Assembly: GCF_000499845.2 (NCBI RefSeq)
Contig: NC_023756.2
Span: 36,998,932 to 37,062,931 of the forward strand
Direction of reading: 5' to 3'
Length of the DNA: 64,000 bases
Source: Phaseolus vulgaris
Lineage: Eukaryota; Streptophyta; Magnoliopsida; Fabales; Fabaceae
Shown: piece by piece, positions 23,379 to 37,106 of the stretch
Layout of the letters: every line of letters starts with the position of its first letter
How positions within the stretch are numbered: position 1 is the stretch's first letter
Made by a program: the position numbers and the translations under genes
The notes under the pieces: generated by a model
Databases searched by the model: none
What the model saw: only the letters and a program-made list of their open reading frames with translations
What the model was told of the DNA's origin: nothing

Positions 23379-24544
23379 TGATCCGATCGGTCATCGGTAG
23401 TCGATGACGTCAGCAGCAGAGAACCACGTGGACCACTCGCAAGGTGACACGTGGACCAGGTGACAGGGAGACCAGGGAGGCGATCGCCAAGAGCGGTGAT
23501 CGGGGGTCAGTAATCAAGTGACCGTCGACAGATCAGGCGGCAGAGAGGTCAGGGGATAGATCACCCAGAACGGTGATCGGTGGTCAGTAGTCAAGTGGCC
23601 ACCAACAGACCAGTTCTCAGACTAACGCCTGGGGCAGAACGCGAGAAGCAAATAAGCACTGATCAGTCATCGGGTGCATTGTCATCGGGGTCTCGTGTTA
23701 CACGCAGTTAAACTGGGACTGAGGTTCCCAGCGAGAGCGTTACGCATGGACCTCGCACGAGCACATCTCAGGGAATCATGCACGAGAGTGGCCTGAGGGA
23801 ACTAGTAAACCAGTCAGTGATTGGTGATTCCCTCAACCCATTACATGCGTGGCACCGTGAAGGGTAAGCTGTATACGCAGAGAGCAACGTTTGGTGAGTG
23901 TGCCTAGACCAGCCACACCTGACGTTCTGCTAAGAGTATGCGATTTACCCAGATGAGAGAAATATCCTAAGTTACTACGCAAGGGCGTAACTTAGGCACA
24001 CAAAAGGAAGCGCTAGAGCCCTTCCAGTAAGTGACACGTGTGTGGTTAGATGTGAGTTGCAGGCCTCCATGTGTCATCATCTGAGAGGGGTGCGGTCCAG
24101 ACAAAAGTGCACTCCGTACCACTAAGGGTACAGACAAGCGCAGCCAAGCGCAGGGACGCGCAGACATGCACAGACTCTCACGCTCTCACTACTGATTCTG
24201 CAGGTACACTGTCTCTGAAAAGCATAACAGAATTCTGTTATGCCCAGAAACAGAGGGAGAGACACAATAAAGAGGGAATCAGGGAGAGATGAGGGGGAGA
24301 GAAAAAAAGAGAGTAAGAGTTTTTCACACACACTGCTAGTTTTCTCATCTTTGGTGGTTCTGTGGACTAACTTGATCGTCGGAGTGCAAACGGCCGCTAG
24401 AGGCGCCGTCTGTGTGTTTTGCAGGTCACGTTTGGAGATCCAAGAGAAGGTTCTGAGGGTGATTCTGCAGAAGACGCAGTCGCGTAGACGGGGCAGAGAG
24501 TGCTACGAAGCGATTCCTCCACGTTCGAGTTGCCGGCAGGATCA
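23379..24544 (+). mobile_element. Solo LTR 2, a second gypsy-type family
   Basis: 1166 bp, much more GC-rich than the surrounding unit, with TG...CA ends (TGATCCGATC...GGCAGGATCA), a 5-bp AGCTT duplication and no internal region. In this orientation its last 10 bases equal the 3' end of the minus-strand LTRs of the gypsy element at 44411-56594, and a GGTAGTCG...GATGACGT motif near the start is also shared, which suggests the plus orientation and a distant relationship. CACGTG boxes occur near 23427 and 23449. The open frames inside are not recognised as genes. It lies within the CACTA-like element of copy 2. Confidence 0.9.
23491..23615. repeat. Imperfect 77-bp tandem duplication in solo LTR 2
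   Basis: CGGTGATCGG at 23494 and 23571 each begins a stretch of about 45 bp with matching GGTCAGTA-TCAAGTG sequence. Confidence 0.7.
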
Positions 24545-24549
24545 AGCTT
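24545..24549. repeat. Target site duplication AGCTT, right of solo LTR 2
   Basis: Exact partner of 23374-23378. Confidence 0.92.
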
Positions 24550-25817
24550 CCAAAGTTTAATTGCGTCTATTTATTATAAGTAGTGTCCCTTTTTGACCCA
24601 TCCTAATAAGCATATTTTTTGTAGTGATTTTTTTGCTATATATAAATAGGAATATTACATTTAGATAAATCACCATATACTCTTAATGGAAAAGTTTTGA
24701 ATCTTACCTTACATTTGCCATGACACTGTTATGAATAGTATAAATTTAAATTATGCGTATTTAACCTTAGAAATTTATTTTACATGACATTGTTATAAAT
24801 ATTATAAATTTAAATTATACGTATTTAACCTTATAAATTTAAGTAATATTGGAACATAATAGCATACTCTTATATATTAATTGATAGAACTCATGTATCC
24901 TATTTAACCATGGCAAGAATCATTTAAATTTATAACACGTAAATAAGAAAGTGCATTTAATCATACATATACTAATACTATTTTTGTCATGTAAAATTAT
25001 TTATAAAATATTTATTCTCACTTATTTTTATATTTATTGTATTTTCCTTAAAATAAAAATTATAAAAACCTTTCTAAGTATACCTACATTGATTCCCATA
25101 TGTTTAACAATTTGCTACAAGCGTGGTGAGTATATACTCACAATCATCATTGGTATATTATTTTCTCTCCACTTTCATAAGATAACATAAGAATCCCTTA
25201 TCTTTGATTGACTTTTCATAATGTAATTTATCACTATTTTTATAAAATTTTGTAGACATTATTATCAAATATGACATTTCAGTTAAATTGACATCACATG
25301 ATCAAACTATCATTTGTCATTGTATGAAAAAATATTATTAAACAAGAAAAAAATACAAACAAGTATGGAAGGACTGGACTATAACCCATACAAAAGAAGG
25401 AACATCAAACTAAGACTAAAAAACATAGGAACTAAACACATAACATGATACAAATGTAGACCCCATAAAAGACTATCACAAAACAAGGACCATGAAAATA
25501 TAGATAATTTTTTATTTTGGGACCTACATTAGTTGACTTCATAGCACCTTTTCTTTGGATGCCCCCAAACTTTTTATTAATTTAAATATCATCGTCTTTA
25601 TTCATATTAAGAAATTCTTCCATTTATTTATCCAATACTTTATCGTACATTCTTTCATGAAGTTTCCAAATGTGAAGAAATATTTGAAACAAGATAAAAA
25701 AAATCCTTTCTCTAAAGCATGTTTATCTATCTTGCCATAGACACCAAATTCCTCCAACCCATTTTCAGTATTGGTATGTATCCTCTATTGAAGATGGATA
25801 TTGCCCCTTCAAGACAA

Positions 25818-27363
25818 AGAGTTTGGTGAAGCCAAATGTGTAATTTTCCTTTGTGTTTGTATTTGCTTTAAGGATGTCTTAGGTATAGATTAGAGGTTCT
25901 TTAAAGTAGACTTTTTGCTGGGTAACTCACTTCTTAACCCTTGACCATGTGATAAGAGCAAGCACAAGTTTTATGAAAATGTTTTTCACATGTTTTGCAA
26001 AAAATATCCTTTACCGCATAGAAAATGAATTTGTTCTTCTCTAAATGAATATATTATTTTCTTAAGTTGATGCCTTGAATAAGTGTTTTTTTGAAAATCA
26101 TGTTTTATGCATCAAGTATCTTAACTAAGTTTTCATTCCATCAAAACAACTGTGTTTCACTTGTTAAAAGGTTCTTGTTATCGTTTTGAAAATGAATTTG
26201 TTCTTCTGTAAATAAATAAATTCTTTTTAATCTGGTGCCATGTTTCTCTTAAACGGTTTTTCACAGTTTTATCCTTGCACTAGGGAGTTTGACTAAGTCT
26301 CCTACATATAAAAAATTCTTTCACTGCCTTTGAAAATAAATTTGTTCATTTTATTTTCAATCTGTTCTTTTTATAACAGCTTTAACTGTTTTTTGAAAGT
26401 TTGTTATAAAATGTTTCCTATAAAAGGAGAGTTTCTTCTAGCTTTAAAACGTTGTTCATATCATTGAGAAAACTAGTTTTACAACTGAGATATAAGAGAT
26501 TTCAAAGGATTAGCATGAGTTCTTGAATGATTTTTCAAATCACAAAGTGTGCTTGTTCTTGGTTGGTTCTAAGGCTTGGCTAGAGGAGTTGTCACTGTGT
26601 GAGTAATGTGTTCTACTGGTCTAAGGCAGATTTCTGCATTCTCTATAAGGTGTATTTGTTTCATATCTCAATTCCTTGTAAAGTGTGATTGTAAGACTCT
26701 TCTTGATAGGGTTTCTTGAAGAGTTGTGTGTGCTGGAATAGTGATTTTCAGCAAGGTGTGCCATGTTCTTGTAGGGTTCAAGAAAAGTGGTTTTTGTAAT
26801 TGTTTTGAATTGTGGTTTAGTGGATTTCACCTTGGATTATGTGAAGACTAAATGTAGCTCACTTGGTGAACCAGTATTATTGTTTTGTGTTGATTCTCTC
26901 CTAATCCCTGCACTCAATAATCACTGATCAAACTAATCTGTCAAGAAATAAATCTATTCAATTGTGTTTGAATCTGTTCTTTCTTGGTACGTGTATATTG
27001 TTCTTGATTTTCTGGAAAATCCTCTTAAGAACTTCTGTGTAAATATGTATGTGCTGTGAAACATAATTGGAATTCGTGTTCTGTTAAAAGTAAACTCAAT
27101 CTGTTAATTGTTTTAAAAAACGAGAATTGTTTTTGTCTTCAAAGGTTGTGATTAATTGTTTAGTCCTCGGATTTAATTATGTGGAAATCAATTTGAACCT
27201 TGCCTACAGATTATCTTGCTCATCGTTTGAAATCACAACACTGTGTTACTCTTTCATTAAAGAGAATAAGAAAAATAAATTTGTTCATTGCTAAAGAAAT
27301 CGATTTATTAGTCTCTGTTCTGTGATAAATTCAAATCTGTGCGAAAAGTAAAGGGATTTATAC
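25818..27363 (+). mobile_element. Relict LTR-like segment with TATA box, copy 2
   Basis: Counterpart of 15135-16680, TATA at 26419-26425. It preserves the uninterrupted target of the gypsy insertion. Confidence 0.35.
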
Positions 27364-28711
27364 TAACAAAAACCATAACAATTAATATTACATTCAAAAC
27401 TCAAATCACACTTTGAGACATTTTCTTCTTCTTGCATCATAATTACTATGAAATGTAGCATTACATTGAGAAATTAACATATCACAAGTATAATTACTAA
27501 TCATCAATAAATGTTTCTCTTATTCTCCTTTAATTCATTCCATCATAGCTCACTGTCCATTCCTCTCTTGAATTGGCATTTCATCTTGAAGATAAAATAC
27601 CTAAGTCTGGATTCGTTTCACCATATACTATTAAACCACATCCGTGTGTTGTGTCGGTCGTGAGGAAATTCCACAGAGCAGCCCCAAACCTATGAACAGT
27701 GCTGAGAATGTTGTCTCTTGGGTTGTTAATGTTGAGGATCTGTCATTCAACATCCTCGTCTCGTTCTTGGCTCTTCCTAGACTCAAACCCAATTTCCAAC
27801 AAAATGTTAAGTTTGCATGTTGTATGTATAATCCTCATTTACATGTTTTTTTTTGGAAAAAAATTTCCTTTTTTTGTGTGAATAGTATTCAATATATGTA
27901 TTACTAAAAAATGCAATCTTTTGTCAACAAAATGTTTTTTAAGTTGAATAACTAAGAGAAAACACAACATTGAGAAAAGTTTTGAATCTAACTAATCAAA
28001 TGCTTCTATATAAATTACCTTTTGGTATACTTCCTTGATGAATTTAAACATGTTTACATATTTTGTGATTATAATACGAATAAGAATGGTTTATTCCCAA
28101 ATTTGTGTTAATTTCATTATTCTAAGGAAAAATGGAGATGAAAGGGCAAAATGAGAATATACAAGATAAAAGTGGAAAGTCGAAACGCTCCAAATACCTA
28201 AGTCTGGATTCCTTTCACCATATATTATTAAAACACAACAGTGTGCTGTGTTGGTCGTGAGGCCATTCCATATAGCAGCCCCATACCAATGAACAGTGTT
28301 GAGAATGTTGTCTCTTGGGTTGTTAATGTTGAGGCATAGTATTAATACATCAACACCTTACATGTTTTTTTTTATAAAAAAATGTCTTTTTTTTAATAGT
28401 AATTAATATATGTATTACTAAAAAAATGCAATGTTGTGTCCACGAAATGTTATTTAAGTTGAATAACTAAGAGAAAATTCAACATTGAGAAAATGTTTGG
28501 ATCTAATTAATCAAATCCTTCTATATACATTTCCTTTGGTATACTTCCTTGATTTGATTTTAAGATAAATCTCATCATTCTTTGATAACTTTCATGAGAA
28601 AACTCTATGAATCTTCGTCTTTTATAGAGAAAAAAGATCAGTACTTCAATGAAAGAGGATTAATCTTAATGTTTCTAGTAATTTTCTTTTTAAAATGATT
28701 GTTTAAATATA

Positions 28712-29049
28712 CACAAGAAGAAAATTATTCAAATAGAAACTAATTTTACCGATAAAAATAATTCGTTACTATATTGACTAAATTAGAAATCATTTTAGAG
28801 GCTAAACAAATCTTGGTTTCTAAATTAGTTTCTATTTTTTTGTTACCAAATTTAGAATCTAAATAATTGGTAGTTAAAACCATGGTAGCTAATTAGATAT
28901 CAATTTAGAAACTATTTAACAACAATAGAAACTAATTTAGAAACCAAAAATTATTTTAGTATCTGAAATGGTCTTTAATTTAGTCACTATAACATCTAAT
29001 TATTTTTTAATCTAAAATTGTTTTTTTATTTAATGGGTTTATTGTAGTG
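28712..29049. mobile_element. B-type MITE relative, copy 3
   Basis: 338 bp in the B block, ATA on both sides. The A-type MITE of this copy was deleted. Confidence 0.65.
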
Positions 29050-29693
29050 ATATTTAAAATAAGAAAATTAGTTAATGTATACATTTAATTATTAAATAAT
29101 GTCATTAATGTAATAAATTAATGTAAACATTATAGTATTTATGTGATATCATTTAATATATTAATACATATTAATGTAACATAAATAACCCTAATTTATT
29201 TATTTATTCATTTAATTATTTGTGTAAAATATTAATATATGCTTTAATTTAATGTATTATATAATTAATATTGTAAAACGTTATTAGTCACATCTCTAAA
29301 ATATTTCTCTCTTTCTCTCTCTCCACACGTAAGCATAGGAACAACAAAGAGGGAGACGAGTGTGGGTTTGACTATCTTATCCCCTTTTCCTAAGGTTAGG
29401 TGGGCCAAGTCACTATACTGCAATGATTATAATTCTCAGAAATGTTAAAAGAGTGATAAGTGTCATATTTATGTAATATTTCATATTAAAATAAATAACA
29501 CTTGTGGATATTAATTGTTAAAATAACTAATATAATCCCTAATTTATGAATTTGAACATTTTAACATATATTGTGATTATAAAATGAATAAGAATTATTT
29601 AATCCCAAATTTGTGTTAGTTTCATAATTCTAGGAAAAAATGGAGATGAAATGGCAAAAAAAGAATATACAAGATAAAAATGGAAAGTTGGAA

Positions 29694-30568
29694 TGCTCCA
29701 AATACTCATCCAAACTCGCCTAAGCTAGAAGCTTCCAGAAGATCTCACACAAGCGAGCCCAATCTTGCCTAGGCGAGATCACTCTGGAGACGTTGGTCCT
29801 GTTTTTGTCAAACTCGCCCAGGCAAAAAGTCACTTAGCCCAAGCCCAACTAGGTTAAACATGAGGCGTGAGGCACAACTGTAGACATCAATGTGGAGAAT
29901 AGGTGATAGAAAACTCTAGAGGAGGCAACCATCAAAGAGAAACATCCTGGATCTTCTTCTCTTGCTTTCCATGCTTGTAATGGCCAACATGAGTGGCGAA
30001 TTCTATCCTTGGGATTAGGAGTAGTTCAAACCCAGTGTATTGAGGTGATATCTAAATATAATATTATGTTCTTGATTGATGATTTGTATTGTCATTTTGT
30101 CTCTAATGCTTGTTTATCATTATTTAAATCCTTAGATTTGTCTTAAAAGTATCTCTAAGTTTCTGACCCAAATGATAATGTTTAACATACGGTAGGAATA
30201 TATTTGAAATGTTAATTGCTATCAACATCTAATCGTAATACTAAAGATTTTTTATAAATATGCGAGGAATCGATATAAATGAATTTTATATGAGATCAAT
30301 ATCAATCAAAGGATAGAATATTACTATACTTTTCAAAATACAAATGATTAAGAATGATGAACCCCAATCCCAATTTTCCCAAATTGAACCAACAAACTCT
30401 TTGACTTGCTTTCTTTATAATTTTTGCAATCTTTATAACAAACTCCCAACAAACTTTATTTACTTTTCTTTTCTATTTAGTAAATCTTATACTTAATAAT
30501 TCAAATGTTCCTTGTGGGTTTGATATCCATCCTTAGGGACAAATTATTACTTCTGACGTTGTTGGGGA
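29694..30568 (+). mobile_element. Relict gypsy-like LTR with decayed primer-binding site, copy 3
   Basis: Counterpart of 5105-5980; site relict at 30554-30568. Confidence 0.4.
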
Positions 30569-30637
30569 AAAATTTAACTTTTGAGTACAAATTCCTAAAT
30601 ATTGTGAATATTTTAATTGTTTTCATTTTTTTGTTTA

Positions 30638-31064
30638 AGGTATGTAGAGTGAAATTGTGGGGAAAGTTTAATGTGATGATTGTCAGAGGACTTTTTATTT
30701 TTTAATAGGTTTCCAATGTAAGTTTACAAATTTACCCTTTTTTTAAAAAATACATGATTAATGAAATATGAGGTAAAGTATGTAGAATGAATTTGTGGGG
30801 AAAGTTTAATGTGATCGTTGTGAGAGGACTTTTTAATTTCTTAATAGGTTTCCAATGTAAGTTTACAAATTTACCCTTTTTTAAAAAAAATACTTGAATA
30901 ATGAAATATGAGGTAATGCATGTAGAATGAATTTGTGGGGAAAGTTTATTCAAGTTTGTGAGTAATGTGATGGTTATGAGAATTTTTATTTTTTAAAAAA
31001 AAAATATTTAAAATGTAACTTTACAAATTTATACATTTTAAAAAAAATACTTGAATAATGAATG
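30638..31064. repeat. Minisatellite, 3 units, copy 3
   Basis: Units start at 30638, 30771 and 30911. Confidence 0.85.
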
Positions 31065-32660
31065 AGGTATTTTTTTCTGTAGATTTTAGTTAATTAAAAT
31101 TTTAGTTAATAATTTCTTGTTTCGTTGAATAATTATTTTTGAAAAAAATATGAGTTACTTATCATTGTTTGAAGATAAAAAGTTATGATAAAAATAATAT
31201 TTTTTGTTATAAAATGAATTTTAATAATAGAAATTGTAAAAAATGTTTAAAAAATAATTTGATATAATTGATTATTTATTTAATTAATAAAAATATAATA
31301 TTAAAATTAATTAAAAATAAAAATAAATTACTTATTTATGTACAAAATTTGTTTAAATTAAAATATTATTAACCAAATATTTCAGTGAAAAAAATATAAA
31401 TAATATGTGTTTAAATTAAAATATTACTAATCAAATATTTTAGTTAAAATATATAAATAATCTAATTAGAAAAAAAAATATAAAATCAGAACCAAAATAT
31501 GCTGATGCAAAAAATAAAAATGATAACAAAAATTAAAAACATTGTACAAGAAAATATAGCACAAAATCAATTATGGCATGCATAACATAACATGTACCAC
31601 AACATTGATTTTCGTAAATAAATAAGGTTAACATTGTTTATCTACAAGGGACAATCAATTATCCAAAGAAAAAACATAGATAATCGATTATTGGGGAATA
31701 ACATTTATCCGTTGAAAAAAAAACATAACCAATGTTGTTTTCCTCTAAAATGGCATGCATAATATATTCTCGTGTCTTTTTGTCTAAATTTAAAATGTTT
31801 CACTGTTGTGCACAAACTTCATGGCAGAAGCTCACACGGTTTCAACAAAATAGTTGACGGTAACAAAGTAAAATGACACAAGCTTATGTGGTTTTCTTCC
31901 CAATTTTCAGCAGTAGCGAGGATGGGATAAAACACTTTCGTTACATTTTCTCACTCAAATCCACACAAACCAGTAGATACAAAGAGAAATCATCAACGCA
32001 CATCCATCTTCGACAATAGTAAATGACTAGAAACAAACACAACATAAGTCTTCGTTTGACACTTAATCTAACCTTTTACAAGATAAAGCAAACTGAAATC
32101 TTCTTCTATCACCTTTGGAGAACTTCATAGTCAGATGAACTAGATTTGAGTAAATGATGCTTGCCTAGATATTTCCTAACGTGGTCAAACAGATTGTGTT
32201 GATAAAATGGAGACTACATGGAAAAATATGGTAGGATAATTATCTGAATAACATAGGTTTAATTCATGTAAGTATTCGAAGAAGATTACACAAAGCTCAC
32301 GTCCATTAAATGAATTTAACGCGGTCTAGTGTCTTAACAAATTATTTGACAATACTACATATAATAAAGACCATAAGTCTTTCGTTTGCCCAAACAAAAA
32401 TGAAATTAAAAGATTATTTTAGACTTAGTATTGTTCATGACATGACGATATAATGCAAGAGATAAGCTTGATTATACATTTTTTTTCTCAACTCCATTAA
32501 TAATCTTTTCTATGTGTAATCTATCTAATTATGTTTATAAAATTATATGAAGTGTTTATCCTTTTGTTATCATGTAAAAACTAATCATCAAAATTTTAAT
32601 TCAATTAAAATCAAATTTCAGAATTAGATTTCAAAGTGAAAGGCGTGCAATCATAACATT

Positions 32661-33307
32661 CACTACATTTAAAAGAAAAATTAGCTGCAAAAGAAATTGA
32701 AGGTGATGCTGTGAACGCTAAATAGTGTCCTATATGCCTTCAATATTAAAAAATAATTAAATAAAGCGTGGGTAACTGTGACTTATATGAACATAAACTA
32801 AAAAAAATTGCATGGATAGAATGGTCGCAACTGAAACTATAAATAATAAATAATAATAAAAATTTAAAATTTGTAGGTTATGCCTACGTAAAAATAATAT
32901 ATATATATATTTAAATTAAATTTTTATATGTAATAAAATTATGAAGGTTAAGTCCACGCTTGTTTAAAAATTGTGTGGCCAAATTGTTAACTAAGTCCAC
33001 GCTTCTTTGAATAAACAATATAAAATATAATTTTGTGTGGGTAACATGTAGGCTAAATCCACGCTTGTTTAAAAAATATGTGGCCAATATGTAGGCTAAG
33101 CTCATGCTTCCTTAAATAAATAATATAAAATATAATTTTGTGTGGGGAGCATGTAGGTTAGGCCCATGCAAAAAACACACCACCCGTGTCCCACGCACCG
33201 TCACTATTTTTATGTCGAGCATATTAGCTTCCAAAGTTTAATTGCGTCTATTTATTATAAGTAGTGTCCCTTTTTGACCCATCCTAATAGGCATATTTTT
33301 TGTAGTG
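32661..33307. mobile_element. CACTA-like element, copy 3
   Basis: 647 bp, CACTACA and GTAGTG ends with ATT outside each. Confidence 0.6.
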
Positions 33308-34349
33308 ATTTTTTTGCTATATATAAATAGGAATATTACATTTAGATAAATCACCATATACTCTTAATGGAAAAGTTTTGAATCTTACCTTACATTTGCC
33401 ATGACACTGTTATGAATAGTATAAATTTAAATTATGCGTATTTAACCTTAGAAATTTATTTTACATGACATTGTTATAAATATTATAAATTTAAATTATG
33501 CGTATTTAACCTTATAAATTTAAGTAATATTGGAACATAATAGCATACTCTTGTATATTAATTGATAGAACTCATGTATCCTATTTAACCATGGCAAGAA
33601 TCATTTAAATTTATAACACGTAAATAAGAAAGGGCATTTAATCATACATATACTAATACTATTTTTGTCATGTAAAATTATTTATAAAATATTTATTCAC
33701 ACTTATTTTTATATTTATTGTATTTTCCTTAAAATAAAAATTATAAAAACCTTTCTAAGTATACCTACATTGATTCCCATATGTTTAACAATTTGCTACA
33801 AGCGTGGTGAGTATACACTCACAATCATCATTGGTATATTATTTTCTCTCCACTTTCATAAGATGACATAAGAATTCCTTATCTTTGATTGACTTTTCAT
33901 AATGTAATTTATCACTATTTTTATAAAATTTTGTAGACATTATTATCAAATATGACATTTCAGTTAAATTGACATCACACGATCAAATTATCATTTGTCA
34001 TTGTATGAAAAAATATTATTAAACAAGAAAAAAATACAAACAAGTATGGAAGGACTGGACTATAACCCATACAAAAGAAGGAACATCAAACTAAGACTAA
34101 AAAACATAGGAACTAAACACATCGTCTTTATTCATACTAAGAAATTCTTCCATTTATTTATCCAATACTTTATCGTACATTCTTTCATGAAGTTTCCAAA
34201 TGTGAAGAAATATTTGAAACAAGATAAAAAAAATCCTTTCTCTAAAGCATGTTTATCTATCTTGCCATAGAAACCAAATTCCTCCAACCCATTTTCAGTA
34301 TTGGTATGTACCCTCTATTGAAGATGGATGTTGCCCCTTCAAGACAAAG

Positions 34350-35894
34350 TGTTTGATGAAGCCAAATGTGTAATTTTCCTTTGTGTTTGTATTTGCTTTA
34401 AGGATGTCTTAGGTATAGATTAGAGGTTCTTTAAAGTAGACTTTTTGCTGGGTAACTCACTTCTTAACCCTTGACCATGTGATAAGAGCAAGCACAAGTT
34501 TTATGAAAATGTTTTTCACATGTTTTGCAAAAAATATCCTTTACCGCATAGAAAATGAATTTGTTCTTCTCTAAATGAATATATTATTTTCTTAAGTTGA
34601 TGCCTTGAATAAGTGTTTTTTTGAAAATCATGTTTTATGCATCAAGTATCTTAACTATGTTTTCATTCCATCAAAACAACTGTGTTTCACTTGTTAAAAG
34701 GTTCTTGTTATCGTTTTGAAAATGAATTTGTTCTTCTGTAAATAAATAAATTCTTTTTAATCTGGTGCCATGTTTCTCTTAAACGGTTTTTCACAGTTTT
34801 ATCCTTGCACCAGGGAGTTTGACTAAGTCTCCTACATATAAAAAATTCTTTCACTGCCTTTGAAAATAAATTTGTTCATTTTATTTTCAATCTGTTCTTT
34901 TTATAACAGCTTTAACTGTTTTTTGAAAGTTTGTTATAAAATGTTTCCTATAAAAGGAGAGTTTCTTCTGGCTTTAAAACGTTGTTCATATCATTGAGAA
35001 AACTAGTTTTACAACTGAGATATAAGAGATTTCAAAGGATTAGCATGAGTTCTTGAATGATTTTTCAAATCACAAAGTGTGCTTGTTCTTGGTTGGTTCT
35101 AAGGCTTGGCTAGAGGAGTTGTCACTGTGTGAGTAATGTGTTCTACTGGTCTAAGGCAGATTTCTGCATTCTCTATCAGGTGTATTTGTTTCATATCTCA
35201 ATTCCTTGTAAAGTGTGATTGTAAGACTCTTCTTGATAGGGTTTCTTGAAGAGTTGTGTGTGCTGGAATAGTGTTTTTCAGCAAGGTGTGCCATGTTCTT
35301 GTAGGGTTCAAGAAAAGTGGTTTTTTGTAATTGTTTTGAATTGTGGTTTAGTGAATTTCACCTTGGATTATGTGAAGACTGGATGTAGCTCACTTGGTGA
35401 ACCAGTATAATTGTTTTGTGTTGATTCTCTCCTAATCCCTGCACTCAATAATCACTGATCAAACTAATCTGTTAAGAAATAAATCTATTCAATTGTGTTT
35501 GAATCTGTTCTTTCTTGGTACGTGTATATTGTTCTTGATTTTCTGGAAAATCCTCTTAAGAACTTCTGTGTAAATCTGAATGTGCTGTGAAACATAATTG
35601 GAATTCGTGTTCTGTTAAAAGTAAACTCAATCTGTTAATTGTTTTAAAAAACGAGAATTGTTTTTGTCTTCAAAGGTTGTGATTAATTGTTTAGTCCTCT
35701 GATTTAATTATATGGAAATCAATTTGAACCTTGCCTACAGATTATCTTGCTCATCGTTTGAAATCACAACACTGTGTTACTCTTTCATTAAAGAGAATAA
35801 GAAAAATAAATTTGTTCATTGCTAAAGAAATCGATTTATTAGTCTCTGTTCTGTGATAAATTCAAATCTGTGCGAAAAGTAAAGGGATTTATAC
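34350..35894 (+). mobile_element. Relict LTR-like segment with TATA box, copy 3
   Basis: Counterpart of 15135-16680, TATA at 34949-34955. Confidence 0.35.
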
Positions 35895-36834
35895 TAACAA
35901 AAACCATAACAATTAATATTACATTCAAAACTCAAATCACACTTTGAGACATTTTCTTCTTCTTGCATCATAATTACTATGAAATGTAGCATTACATTGA
36001 GAAATTAACATATCACAAGTATAATCACTAATCATCAATAAATGTTTCTCTTATTCTCCTTTAATTCATTCCATCATAGCTCACTGTCCATTCCTCTCTT
36101 GAATTGGCTTTACATCTTGAAGATAAAATACCTAAGTCTGGATTCCTTTCACCACATACTATTAAAACACATCCGTGTGCTGTGTCGGTCGTGAGGAAAT
36201 TCCACAGAGCAGCCCCAAACCTATGAACAGTGCAGAGAATGTTGTCTCTTGGGTTGTTAATGTTGAGGATCTGTCATTCAACATCCTCGTCTCGTTCTTG
36301 GCTCTTCCTAGACTCAAACCCAATTTCCAACAAAATGTTAAGTTTGCATGTTGTATGTATAATCCTCATTTACATGTTTTTTTTTGGAAAAAAATTTCCT
36401 TTTTTTGTGTGAATAGTATTCAATATATGTATTACTAAAAAATGCAATCTTTTGTCAACAAAATGTTTTTTAAGTTGAATAACTAAGAGAAAACACAACA
36501 TTGAGAAAAGTTTTGAATCTAACTAATCAAATGCTTCTATATAAATTACCTTTTGGTATATTTCCTTGATTTGATTTTGAGATAAATCTCATCATTCTTT
36601 GAAAAATTTTATCTGCGTCTTTGTCGTCTTCATCTTTGTCCATGTTGCTGGGTATTTCTCTAAACTCTAAATAGGTATAAATATTATTTTTGTCACTGGT
36701 TAAAATTTGATAACTTTGATGAGAAAACTCTGAATCTTCGCCTTTTATAGGGAAAAGAGATAAGTAGTTTAATGAAAGAAGATTAATATTAATTTTATTA
36801 GTAATTTTCTTTTTAAAATGATTATTTAAATATA

Positions 36835-37106
36835 CACTACAAGAAAATCATTAAAATAGAAATTAATTTTATAGGTAAAAATATTTAGTTACTATATTGA
36901 CCAAATTTAGAATCTAAATAATTGGTAGTTAAAACCTTGGTAGCTAATTAGATATCAATTTAGAATCTATTTAACAATAATACAAACTAATTAAGAAACC
37001 AAAATTTATTATAGTCTCCAAAATGGTTTCTAATTTAATCATTATAGCAACTAATTAATTATTGTCTCTCTAAAATTGATTTTTATTTAATGATTTTCTT
37101 GAAGTG
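36835..37106. mobile_element. CACTA-type MITE in block A, copy 4
   Basis: 272 bp, same ends and ATA flanks as at 1910-2181. Confidence 0.85.

Larger units (their letters stand above)
22804..24626. mobile_element. CACTA-like element, copy 2, split by solo LTR 2
   Basis: Same ends and ATT flanks as in copy 1; about 652 bp once the nested solo LTR and its target duplication are removed. The TA run is very short here. Confidence 0.6.
16694..27376. repeat. Macrosatellite unit, copy 2
   Basis: Copy 2 is the best reference unit: it has both A and B blocks, the gypsy-like LTR relict, a two-unit minisatellite, the CACTA-like element and the TATA-bearing relict. Subtracting the 1166-bp solo LTR and its 5-bp target duplication leaves about 9.5 kb. 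It provides empty sites for the copia element (near 22131) and for the gypsy element (near 26420). Unlisted stretches (21206-22803, 24627-25817) are noncoding unit sequence with no recognised feature. Confidence 0.93.
27377..35907. repeat. Macrosatellite unit, copy 3 (A block mostly deleted)
   Basis: Copy 3 is about 8.5 kb. It lacks 960 bp corresponding to 17357-18316 of copy 2 (junction 28039/28040), which removes most of the A block and its MITE. It also lacks 151 bp at 34120/34121, a deletion shared with copy 4. In the left part its variants match copy 2; in the right part they match copy 4, so it looks recombinant. Stretches 31065-32660 and 33308-34349 are noncoding unit sequence with nothing recognised. 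Confidence 0.92.

Noticed and set aside
23967..24560. Several 66-106-codon frames inside solo LTR 2
   Set aside because: LTRs are noncoding and these match no family; GC-rich LTRs yield such frames by chance.
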